In this document: positions 9,882 through 16,950 of the stretch, piece after piece
How positions within the stretch are numbered: the stretch's first letter is position 1
Layout of the letters: every line of letters begins with the position of its first letter
NCBI RefSeq assembly: GCF_003287275.1
Contig: NZ_QEVW01000017.1
Coordinates: forward strand, 62,001-126,000
Direction: 5' to 3'
Origin: Paenibacillus taichungensis
GTDB taxonomy: Bacteria; Bacillota; Bacilli; Paenibacillales; Paenibacillaceae
DNA: 64,000 nt
Notes under the pieces: model-generated
The model's database searches: none
What the model was told of the DNA's origin: nothing
What the model saw: the letters and a program-made list of their open reading frames with translations, nothing else
Translations under genes and position numbers: made by a program

Positions 9882-9908
9882 AGATATCCCTCGTTTCTTT
9901 CATGGTTG

Positions 9909-10128
9909 TATAAATGGAGTTCGATTGAGCATGAAGCCACTCCGTGATCAGAAAACCCTCGGATCGCCGTTCCCCCCGGATTTCCTTTATCCCCTTTAGC
10001 AAGGGTGAAATCCGGGGATAAATGCGAAGTGTATGCTTCCGATGCAGCTTTCTTTCAGAAAGCTTTTAGCTTCGCTTCCTCGGGTCCTTTCTGCTCACTC
10101 CGTTCTGCATGCAAATTATTCATTTATA
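9909..10128. repeat. Fold-back intergenic repeat, copy A (xylA-xylB gap)
   Basis: A non-coding block of about 220 bases ending in TATAAATG (9909-9916) and its complement CATTTATA (10121-10128). Read inward, both ends stay similar (GCATG, then CAGAAA with an ACC/CCTCGG segment). The centre has CCGGATTT/AAATCCGG arms around CCTTTATCCCCTTTAGCAAGGGTG, and an extra hairpin AGCTTTCT-TTC-AGAAAGCT. The minus-strand core is clearly related to 27896-28074 (shared CGGAG-G-GCAGAAA, CCCGGATTT, GATAA, GCGATC-GA). The boundaries are my estimate. Confidence 0.7.
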
Positions 10129-10162
10129 TCAAAAATTTAAAAACCGCTTTTTTTGTTTAATC

Positions 10163-10204
10163 AAAAAACCGTCCCCGCCTTCCCAGGGGAAAGTCGGGAA
10201 CGGT
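10163..10204 (-). terminator. Strong terminator after xylA
   Basis: On the minus strand ACCGTTCCCG pairs with CGGGGACGGT, inner TTCC pairs with GGAA, and TTTTTTG follows. It stands about 100 bases past the xylA stop and before the fold-back repeat and xylB. Confidence 0.85.
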
Positions 10205-10235
10205 CCGAATGTCATGCTTGTTCAGGCGTTCCGTG

Positions 10236-10274
10236 GTACAAGCTTGTACAGGGCAGGCATGGTCGTCACATGCC
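10236..10274 (-). other. Two further stem-loops in the xylA 3' region
   Basis: GTACAAGCTTGTAC (10236-10249) is a perfect 14-base palindrome. GGCATG (10256-10261) pairs with CATGCC (10269-10274) across seven bases. Both lie between the xylA stop and its terminator and would be transcribed. Confidence 0.5.
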
Positions 10275-10300
10275 ATGCCTTGCACAGGTGAAACACAATA

Positions 10301-11617
10301 TTAGTCAGCCAGGATGTATTGGTTGAGTTTTGCTCTCAGCAATTCCTGACGTCCGGATTGGTTTTTGCGTGGGCTTTCGTTGTTCAGCGCGTATTCTGCA
10401 AGGGAAGCCAGTGTTGCTTTACCTGCAACCACATCTGCACCGATACCTTCGCTGAAGCTGCTGTAACGTTTTTCGATGAAGTCATCGAATACACGATCTT
10501 CAATCAATTTCGCTGCTACTTTCAGACCTTTAGCATACGTATCCATACCTGCGATGTGTGCGAGGAACAGATCGTCTGCTTCGAAGGAACCACGACGTAC
10601 TTTGGCGTCGAAGTTCACACCACCACGTCCGATACCGCCATTTTTCAATACTTCGTACATCGTCAATGTAGCATCGTACATATCAACCGGGAACTCATCC
10701 GTATCCCAACCGATCAACATGTCGCCTTGGTTGGCATCGAGGGAACCAAGCATGCCGTTTGTACGTGCAACGCGGATTTCGTGATCGAATGTGTGACCAG
10801 CCAAAGTTGCATGGTTAGCTTCCAGGTTCAGTTTGAAGTGTTTGTCCAAACCGTATTTTTGCAAGAATGCAATGGAAGTCGCTGCATCATAGTCATATTG
10901 GTGCTTGGTTGGCTCTTTCGGTTTAGGCTCGATCAGGAATTGTGCATCAAAGCCAATTTCCTTCGCGTAGTCTACAGCCATATGGAACATGCGAGCAATG
11001 TTGTCTTGCTCCAGTTGCATGTCTGTGTTGAGCAATGTGTCATAACCTTCACGACCGCCCCAGAACACATAGTTTTCTGCCCCCAGACGTTTACCCACTT
11101 CCAGACCTTTCTTGATTTGCGCTGCAGCATGAGCATACACATCTGCGTTGCAAGTGGAAGCTGCACCAAACATGAAACGTGGGTTGGAGAACATGTTCGC
11201 TGTATTCCAGAGCAGTTTTTTGCCGCTGGATTTCATGTGGCCTTCAATCAGGTCAACGATCGTATCGATGTTGCTGTAGAACTCACGCAGGCTGTTGCCT
11301 TCTGGTGCGATGTCCACATCGTGGAAACAGAAGAACGGGAGATTCATTTTTTCCAAAAATTCAAATGCTGCTTCCACGCGTACTTTCGCGAGGTCCAGAC
11401 CGGAGTATTTATCCCAAGAACGAACAGCAGTCTCCGCACCAAACGGGTCACTACCGCCCGCTGTTAATGTATGCCAGTAAGCCATGCCGAAACGGAAGTG
11501 CTCTTCCATCGATTTGCCGGCTACAACTTCTTCCGGGTTATAATGTTTAAAAGCAAATGGATTCGTGGAATCTTTACCTTCGAACGAAATTTTATTAACG
11601 GATTCAAAATAGGCCAT
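10301..11617 (-). CDS. xylA: Xylose isomerase
   Basis: D-xylose to D-xylulose isomerase of 438 residues, the long class II form common in low-GC Gram-positives. FCFHDVDIAPEG carries the catalytic His99 and Asp102; FLIEPKPKEPTKHQYD and LEANHATLAGHTF hold metal ligands, as does SLDANQGD. ATG 11617 follows GAGGAGG. A TAGACA-17-TAGGAT promoter overlapped by a XylR-like operator and followed by a perfect cre lies upstream, so xylose induction and CcpA repression are expected. xylR is divergent. Confidence 0.97.
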   Translation of the reverse strand: MAYFESVNKISFEGKDSTNPFAFKHYNPEEVVAGKSMEEHFRFGMAYWHTLTAGGSDPFGAETAVRSWDKYSGLDLAKVRVEAAFEFLEKMNLPFFCFHDVDIAPEGNSLREFYSNIDTIVDLIEGHMKSSGKKLLWNTANMFSNPRFMFGAASTCNADVYAHAAAQIKKGLEVGKRLGAENYVFWGGREGYDTLLNTDMQLEQDNIARMFHMAVDYAKEIGFDAQFLIEPKPKEPTKHQYDYDAATSIAFLQKYGLDKHFKLNLEANHATLAGHTFDHEIRVARTNGMLGSLDANQGDMLIGWDTDEFPVDMYDATLTMYEVLKNGGIGRGGVNFDAKVRRGSFEADDLFLAHIAGMDTYAKGLKVAAKLIEDRVFDDFIEKRYSSFSEGIGADVVAGKATLASLAEYALNNESPRKNQSGRQELLRAKLNQYILAD

Positions 11618-11644
11618 GTAAAATGCCTCCTCAATAGTTTTGAA

Positions 11645-11659
11645 AGTAATCGTTTACAA
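11645..11659 (-). promoter_or_regulatory. cre site of xylA
   Basis: TTGTAAACGATTACT on the minus strand matches WTGNAANCGNWNNCW at every position. It lies between the -10 and the xylA start, where CcpA would block the polymerase. Confidence 0.8.
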
Positions 11660-11663
11660 CGTT

Positions 11664-11692
11664 ATCCTAACACATCAGTTATACTTTGTCTA
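11664..11692 (-). promoter_or_regulatory. xylA promoter
   Basis: -35 TAGACA (11687-11692) and -10 TAGGAT (11664-11669), separated by 17 bases on the minus strand. The -35 lies inside the inverted repeat at 11683-11707. Confidence 0.65.
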
Positions 11693-11707
11693 TTGGTTAA
11701 ACAAAGT
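11683..11707. promoter_or_regulatory. Probable XylR operator
   Basis: ACTTTGT and ACAAAGT form an inverted repeat with an 11-base AT-rich spacer between xylA and xylR. It resembles the known xyl operators with TTTGT/ACAAA arms and overlaps the xylA -35. Confidence 0.65.
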
Positions 11708-11816
11708 AAAAATAAAATTTTTTTTGCACGTTTGTTTACGCTATAATAGTCGAATAGCTTGTTTACGGATTGCGGGTCTGAACCCTTTTATAGAAGAATA
11801 GGAGTGCCTTATCGAT

Positions 11817-12983
11817 ATGAAAATTACCGGAGACCAGATGCTGGTCAAAAAAATAAACAAGTCGATCGTACTGGATACGATTCGGCGTCATGCCCCCCTC
11901 TCCCGTGCGCGGGTATCCGAGATTACAGGGCTGAATAAAGCAACGGTATCCAATCTGGTTGCCGATCTGATCAATGATGAACTCCTGCAGGAAATTGGCC
12001 CTGGGGAGTCCAGCGGTGGACGTAAACCTCTGATGTTGCTATTTCGCGGTACATCGGGATATGCCGTAGGTTTGGAACTTAGCGTGACACACTTAAAGGG
12101 TGTGCTTACCGATCTGGAAGGTCATATCATCACAGAGTACGCCGTGAAGCTGGAACATCATGATGTACCCTCTGTATTTGAACAGTTGAAACTTGCGGCA
12201 GAACATCTGATTCAGGCAGCCCCTCCCTCCCCTCACGGGGTAATTGGTATTGGAATCGGGGTTCCGGGCATGGTAGACGAAGAAGGAACGGTGCTGTTTG
12301 CACCCAACCTGGGGTGGGAGAAGGTCCCGCTACGCGCCATGCTGGAGGAAGCTTTCGAGTTGCCTGTGACGATCGATAATGAAGCGAATGCAGGCGCTCA
12401 CGGAGAGTTGAATTTTGGTGCGGGCATTGGAGTTCGTCATCTGATCTATATCAGTGCAGGCATCGGGATTGGTTCAGGCATTATGGTGGATGGCGAGCTG
12501 TATAAAGGAGCTTGGGGGTATGCCGGAGAAACAGGCCATATGTCCATTGAAGCAGAAGGCAGACCTTGTTCCTGTGGCAATCGTGGCTGCTGGGAGTTAT
12601 ATGCTTCGGAGAAAGCTTATGAGCACCCGGATCATCAGTTGCTTTTGCCAGCACATACGACACGGGAATTGATTGATTATGCACAGCAAGGCCATGAAGA
12701 TGTATTGAAGTTATACGAGGAAATCGGCCGTAAACTGGGAGTAGGCATCACTAATATCGTCAACAGTTTCAATCCTGAGCGCATCATTATTGGCGGCCCT
12801 CTTTCTGAAGCAGGACCATGGATTGAAACGGCGATGAAACAAGTGGTGGAGGAGCGAACGTTGCCCTATCACCGCCGAAGTTTGCAGATTGAATGGGCTG
12901 CTCTGGGCAGTCGTTCTACACGTGTTGGTGCCGCTTACTCAGCAATTTCCCAATTTCTAGGTAAAATAAGAGTGTCCGTCTAA
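11817..12983 (+). CDS. xylR: ROK-family xylose repressor
   Basis: 388 residues. The N-terminus is a winged helix (PLSRARVSEITGLNKATVSN), followed by an ASKHA/ROK domain with VIGIGIGVPGMVD, EANAGAHGE, YISAGIGIGSGI and the ROK zinc signature (GHMSIEAEG, CSCGNRGCWE). XylR represses xyl genes and releases DNA on binding xylose. It is divergent from xylA with a shared 199-base control region; TATAAT at 11742-11747 is a likely -10 for xylR, while its -35 is weak. AGGAG is about 12 bases from the ATG, rather far, but the MKITGDQ start fits the family. Confidence 0.93.
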   Translation: MKITGDQMLVKKINKSIVLDTIRRHAPLSRARVSEITGLNKATVSNLVADLINDELLQEIGPGESSGGRKPLMLLFRGTSGYAVGLELSVTHLKGVLTDLEGHIITEYAVKLEHHDVPSVFEQLKLAAEHLIQAAPPSPHGVIGIGIGVPGMVDEEGTVLFAPNLGWEKVPLRAMLEEAFELPVTIDNEANAGAHGELNFGAGIGVRHLIYISAGIGIGSGIMVDGELYKGAWGYAGETGHMSIEAEGRPCSCGNRGCWELYASEKAYEHPDHQLLLPAHTTRELIDYAQQGHEDVLKLYEEIGRKLGVGITNIVNSFNPERIIIGGPLSEAGPWIETAMKQVVEERTLPYHRRSLQIEWAALGSRSTRVGAAYSAISQFLGKIRVSV

Positions 12984-13128
12984 TAACCGATGAAAATTGA
13001 CATCATTTCGCCCCATTTCCTCCCTTTTTGTTAAAGAAATCCAGAGGTATAATAGGGTTATGTGATTTTTGTCATGGCGGCATGAATGTCGCTGTGTTAA
13101 TTCCGATGACGAAACGGAGTGAAAATTC

Positions 13129-13326
13129 GTGACCTACGTGGATACTTCAGATATCTCGGCGCAAATGTTTGTCACCGTACTCCTGTTCCTGATCGTGCTT
13201 GCGCCGCTGTTCAGCCTTGGCATACTTCGATTGTTTCAGAGCAAAAAGAAGGCTGGTTTCATGTACATGCTGTCAGGCGTACTGGTGTATGTAGTATTTC
13301 AGACCTTTATGAGTATCTTTTTTTAG
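13129..13326 (+). CDS. Small two-helix membrane protein, unknown function
   Basis: 65 residues from GTG 13129, preceded by CGGAG at good spacing. Two hydrophobic segments (residues about 13-33 and 45-62) are separated by a basic loop, QSKKKAG, which suggests a hairpin with the loop in the cytoplasm. I do not recognise a family. TATAAT at 13048-13053 could be its -10. It follows xylR by 145 bases and ends just before a nested hairpin terminator, so it may be its own unit. It has no Cys or conserved motif to hint at a role. Confidence 0.65.
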   Translation: MTYVDTSDISAQMFVTVLLFLIVLAPLFSLGILRLFQSKKKAGFMYMLSGVLVYVVFQTFMSIFF

Positions 13327-13356
13327 ATAAGATAAAATATGTTTGATTTTAAAGTC

Positions 13357-13427
13357 AAATCCCCTTTTACATCCACAAAAGAGTTCATGAAACATGTGCT
13401 CTGTTGTAGCTGTGAAAGGGGATTTTT
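13357..13427 (+). terminator. Nested hairpin terminator after the small membrane protein
   Basis: AAATCCCCTTT (13357-13367) pairs perfectly with AAAGGGGATTT (13415-13425), followed by TTTTT on the plus strand. Within the 47-base loop AGAG-CATG pairs with CATG-CTCT, giving a branched structure. Confidence 0.6.
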
Positions 13428-13437
13428 CATGTTGCAA

Positions 13438-13475
13438 ATAAAAGAAGCCTCAGTCCTGATTCGGACTAAGGCTTC
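13438..13475 (-). terminator. Terminator after the glutaredoxin-like gene
   Basis: GAAGCCT-AGTCC and GGACT-AGGCTTC (13444-13475) form a 12-pair stem with one mismatch; TTTTATT follows on the minus strand. Confidence 0.8.
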
Positions 13476-13550
13476 TCCAATATATATTCAAACGGCTCGC
13501 GCGAACCGGAATAGCTGCATGTGACTTGAACTTACCCTATATTGGGTAAA

Positions 13551-13781
13551 TTAAGCGTCCAACACTTTGGCGAATTGAGTTTTGTTCATACCCAGAATAC
13601 GGTGTTCTCCAATGACAGTCAGTGGTACGGCACGTACGCCCATATCCCATACTTGTTGTGCGAACTCGTCGCTTGTCTCGATATTGCGCTCTTCATAAGA
13701 GATGCCTTTGTCAGCCAGGAAGCTTTTTACCGATTTGCAGTTTGGGCAGTTGGTTGATGTGTATACAATTACGTTTTCCAT
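13551..13781 (-). CDS. Glutaredoxin/NrdH-like thiol protein
   Basis: 76 residues with the thioredoxin-fold glutaredoxin layout: beta strand NVIVYTST, then active-site CPNC at residues 12-15, and the cis-proline loop RAVPLTVIG. The CPxC plus short length resembles NrdH-type redoxins that take electrons from thioredoxin reductase rather than glutathione, and trxB lies 57 bases upstream in the same direction. It probably reduces cytoplasmic disulfides. No nrd genes are in the window, so a ribonucleotide reductase partner is only a possibility. Confidence 0.85.
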   Translation of the reverse strand: MENVIVYTSTNCPNCKSVKSFLADKGISYEERNIETSDEFAQQVWDMGVRAVPLTVIGEHRILGMNKTQFAKVLDA

Positions 13782-13837
13782 GTTTATTCACCTCATATTG
13801 TTTTTTTATAGCTAATCTATTGGTCAAAGCAGTTCCC

Positions 13838-14779
13838 TTACAGGGCTACTGCGCTGTGCTCCAGGCTCTCAATATATTTCTCTGTATCCATCGCAGCCAT
13901 ACATCCACTACCTGCAGCTGTAATCGCTTGTTTGTAACGGGTATCCTGTACATCACCACATGCGAATACGCCTGGGATATTGGTTTCAGATGTGCCCGGT
14001 GTAGTCAAAATATAACCGTGTTCGTCGGTTGTGATCTGTCCACCCAGGAATCCAGTGTTTGGTGTGTGACCAATTGCAACGAATACACCGCTAGCAGGGA
14101 TAATTTCTTCTTCACCTGTTTCGTTGTTCAGCACTTTCAATCCAGTTACGCCGTTGTCGCCTGCCAGCACTTCAAGAGGGGTACGGTTCAATGCCATTTC
14201 CACTTTCTCGTTGCTGCGTGCACGATCCTGCATGATTTTGGAACCGCGCAGTTCTTCACGACGGTGTACCAGGGTCACTTTGGAACCGAAACGGGACAGG
14301 AAGCTCGCTTCCTCCAGTGCGGAGTCGCCACCACCAATAACGATGATCTCTTTATTACGGAAGAAGAATCCGTCACATGTCGCACAAGTGCTGACACCAC
14401 GGCCAACATTCGTTTCTTCTCCAGGAATACCAAGGTATTTAGCAGATGCGCCAGTAGACAGGATTAAAGTTTCGGATACGAGTTCACCCATGCCTTCAAC
14501 CTGAATTTTGAATGGACGCTCGCTCATATCGATGTTGTTTACCCAGCCTGTACGGAATTCTGCACCAAAGCGTTCTGCTTGTTTGCGCATATTGTCCATC
14601 AGTTCAGGACCCATAATGCCGTCAGGGAAACCTGGGAAGTTCTCTACTTCTGTTGTTGTTGTCAGTTGACCACCAGGTTGCGGTCCTTCAATAACGAGTG
14701 GGTTCAAGTTGGCACGTGCCAGATAGATTGCTGCTGTCAGCCCTGCAGGGCCTGTTCCAATAATAATTGATTTATACAT
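13838..14779 (-). CDS. trxB: Thioredoxin reductase
   Basis: NADPH:thioredoxin disulfide reductase, 313 residues, FAD-dependent, cytoplasmic. ATG 14779 follows GGAGG; the frame extends 23 codons upstream without need. IIGTGPAGLTAAIYLARANL is the FAD Rossmann motif, CATC at residues 132-135 is the redox pair, IVIGGGDSALEEASFL is the NADPH fold, and GVFACGDVQD closes the FAD site. Gene order trxB then the small redoxin suggests co-transcription ending at 13438-13475. A PerR-like sequence at 14929-14943 lies upstream of both this gene and the divergent ZIP transporter. Confidence 0.95.
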   Translation of the reverse strand: MYKSIIIGTGPAGLTAAIYLARANLNPLVIEGPQPGGQLTTTTEVENFPGFPDGIMGPELMDNMRKQAERFGAEFRTGWVNNIDMSERPFKIQVEGMGELVSETLILSTGASAKYLGIPGEETNVGRGVSTCATCDGFFFRNKEIIVIGGGDSALEEASFLSRFGSKVTLVHRREELRGSKIMQDRARSNEKVEMALNRTPLEVLAGDNGVTGLKVLNNETGEEEIIPASGVFVAIGHTPNTGFLGGQITTDEHGYILTTPGTSETNIPGVFACGDVQDTRYKQAITAAGSGCMAAMDTEKYIESLEHSAVAL

Positions 14780-14928
14780 GTATAGTTCCTCCCCCGGGTT
14801 CTGCAAAAAGGTCAGGCTCTCCGGCATCAAAAGCAAAGGCTTTTGCATACACTAGAACGAAAGCCTACATCATGTCCACATGAACTGCCCGTTATGACAA
14901 TTAACCTATGCAGAAACGGAATTCTAAT

Positions 14929-14943
14929 TTATAATCATTCTAA
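14929..14943. promoter_or_regulatory. PerR-like box between trxB and the ZIP transporter
   Basis: TTATAATCATTCTAA differs from the PerR 7-1-7 consensus TTATAATNATTATAA at one position. It is flanked by a direct repeat, ATTCTAAT at 14921 and 14937. It could serve either divergent gene. Confidence 0.45.
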
Positions 14944-15032
14944 TCTGTTGTTCATTATGATCTCTTTTATGTACGGTGTCAATGCTCGGCAGCGATTATG
15001 AAGAAGTCTTCATCAGGAGGGAAAATGGAAGC

Positions 15033-15764
15033 ATGAACGATGCACTCATTGGCAGCTTTATCTCAGCCATGTCTACCGGCCTAGGGGCCATACCTATTCT
15101 ATTTATGCGCAAAGTAACCCACCGCCTGCGTGATATTTTGCTTGCCTACGCAGCAGGCATCATGACCTCTGCCTCGGTGTACAATCTCATACCGGAAGCA
15201 CTCGGGCAATCCAATTTGTTTGTACTTGCCCTTGGTATCATGCTGGGCAGCATGGTTCTGCTTGTGCTGGAGATGAAGATTCCCCATGTGGATCTGGAAA
15301 ATCCCGAGAAGATGCCTTTCAAAATTGAAGCCAAAGCCTTCATGATCATTGCAGCCATCACCATGCATAACCTGCCCGAAGGGCTATCGGTAGGTGTCAG
15401 CTACGCAAGCAGTGACGCAGGACTTGGCAATCTGATTGCCTTTTCCATTGGATTGCAGAATGCGCCGGAAGGATTCCTGGTCGCCCTCTTCCTCGTCAAT
15501 CAGAACATCGGTCGCTTCAAAGCGCTCGGTATCGCCACGTTGACGGGTGCAGTTGAGATTGTTACAGCCATGATTGGTTACACACTCAGTAGCCTGGTGT
15601 CCGGCCTGGTTCCTTACGGTCTGGCCTTTGCAGCGGGTGCGATGATGTTCATCGTGTACAAGGAATTGATTCCCGAAAGCCACGGCGACGGCAATGCACG
15701 GGCGGCAACGGTTTCCTTTTTGCTTGGACTGATCACGATGATTGGTCTGACTGAACTCTTTTAA
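15033..15764 (+). CDS. ZIP-family divalent metal transporter
   Basis: 243 residues from ATG 15033 (AGGAGG about 12 bases upstream; an earlier in-frame ATG at 14976 has no site). About eight hydrophobic helices. TMHNLPEGLSVGV in helix 4 and QNAPEGFLVALFL in helix 5 are the ZIP metal-path signatures, and KELIPESHG near the end is also typical. ZupT/ZIP proteins import Zn, Fe or Mn into the cytoplasm. The neighbouring PerR-like box suggests metal- or peroxide-linked control, but which metal is moved cannot be read from the sequence. Confidence 0.9.
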   Translation: MNDALIGSFISAMSTGLGAIPILFMRKVTHRLRDILLAYAAGIMTSASVYNLIPEALGQSNLFVLALGIMLGSMVLLVLEMKIPHVDLENPEKMPFKIEAKAFMIIAAITMHNLPEGLSVGVSYASSDAGLGNLIAFSIGLQNAPEGFLVALFLVNQNIGRFKALGIATLTGAVEIVTAMIGYTLSSLVSGLVPYGLAFAAGAMMFIVYKELIPESHGDGNARAATVSFLLGLITMIGLTELF

Positions 15765-15812
15765 TGGAAAGAACTAAGAACAGCCTTCATATGAACACAT
15801 TAATGAACGGCA

Positions 15813-15860
15813 AAAAACCTGAAAGGACAGCAGCTCGCTGAACTTCCAGGTTCTTTTTTT
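15813..15860 (+). terminator. Terminator after the ZIP transporter
   Basis: AACCTG-AAG pairs with CTTCCAGGTT around a small CAGC/GCTG inner stem, followed by seven T on the plus strand. A-rich sequence on the other side may make it work in both directions. Confidence 0.75.
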
Positions 15861-15918
15861 GTTCACAAATGAAGATTGAATGAAATCGTTGGAACGATCT
15901 GTAAAGGTCGTATGACGA

Positions 15919-16734
15919 TCACAATCCGGATTTGATAAAACGAATTAATTCGGCATTGAATTTTTCCAATTCATCATAGAAAGCCCCGTGACCGCTCTCT
16001 TCAAAAACAATCAATTGAGAACCGGCAATGCCTTTGTGCATCTCCTCGGCAAACTCAAATGGGCAAATCTCATCCTTCTTCCCGTGCAAAATGGCTGTAG
16101 GTACCTGAATCGAACTCAGGTCACCTCGCAAATCCTCATCCCGCAGGGCAATCGCACTGTTAATGGTACTGTAAGACGAAGCTTCCATACCGAGTGCATG
16201 GAACCAATCCATAAACGGCTGGCTGTGCTCCTTCGCGAAAAACATGCCGCCAAACGTCTCCAGCAGCTTCGGACGATCTGCGAAGATCGGCTCAATAATC
16301 TGCTCGGTGAGCTGTGCTGGAGTCAATCCATACGGATAACCCTCACGCTGCGTGAACACTGGTGCCGCGGCAGACAATAGCGCCAGCTTGGATACACCAT
16401 GTCCCGCATGGCGGGCCATATAATGCACGGCAATCGCTCCACCCATGGAGAAGCCTGCCAGAACCACGTCGGTCAACTCCAGATCATCAATCACGGCACG
16501 AACATCGTCCGCCATCCGGTCGTAGTCATAGCCTGTGGACGGAGCATCCGACTTGCCATAACCTCTGAAATCGATTGCGATCGCACGAATGCCTTGATTC
16601 GGCAGTACATTTAATTGATATTCGAACATTTTATAATTGACAGGCCAGCCGTGCAAAAAGACAACCGGTGTTCCTTGACCAATATCTTCAACAAATACAC
16701 TCACATTCGGTTCCACTTGTACGTAACGTCCCAT
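15919..16734 (-). CDS. Alpha/beta hydrolase, haloperoxidase/esterase-like
   Basis: 271 residues, soluble. VVFLHGWPVN is the oxyanion region, AGFSMGG holds nucleophile Ser96, HGKKDEICPFE the acid, and ESGHGAF the His. IDFRGYGKSD and the cap segment resemble cofactor-free chloroperoxidases, whose natural role is usually ester or lactone hydrolysis. ATG 16734 follows a GGGAG site. It stands alone, downstream of the metal ATPase gene. A perfect GGAACGTTCC-containing palindrome lies about 100 bases upstream and may be an operator. Confidence 0.85.
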   Translation of the reverse strand: MGRYVQVEPNVSVFVEDIGQGTPVVFLHGWPVNYKMFEYQLNVLPNQGIRAIAIDFRGYGKSDAPSTGYDYDRMADDVRAVIDDLELTDVVLAGFSMGGAIAVHYMARHAGHGVSKLALLSAAAPVFTQREGYPYGLTPAQLTEQIIEPIFADRPKLLETFGGMFFAKEHSQPFMDWFHALGMEASSYSTINSAIALRDEDLRGDLSSIQVPTAILHGKKDEICPFEFAEEMHKGIAGSQLIVFEESGHGAFYDELEKFNAELIRFIKSGL

Positions 16735-16835
16735 ATTTCACAGCTCCCTTTATTGTCATGTCGTTGCAGCGGCAAATTGCCGAACTGCATGGTAATGAAT
16801 GTTTCAATAACAACGTTCCCTAAGTCAATTTCCGT

Positions 16836-16849
16836 GAGGAACGTTCCTC
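16836..16849. promoter_or_regulatory. Operator-like palindrome upstream of the 15919-16734 hydrolase
   Basis: GAGGAACGTTCCTC is a perfect 14-base palindrome. The core AACGTTCC recurs at 16812-16819, and TTGACT (minus strand) between the two could be a -35. Confidence 0.4.
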
Positions 16850-16950
16850 TGGAATCGTCTCTTCGTTTCATTACCCGCTGACCCAAGGTTCAAACGCCGT
16901 GTGATTTAACGGAATTAGAAGCGTTGTTCAACTTATACAATCCAACCTTG

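Noticed and set aside
10319..11467. Plus-strand open frame of 382 codons opposite xylA
   Set aside because: It lies wholly antisense to an unmistakable xylose isomerase, is rich in Cys, Phe and His, and has no ribosome binding site. It is a by-product of codon use in xylA.
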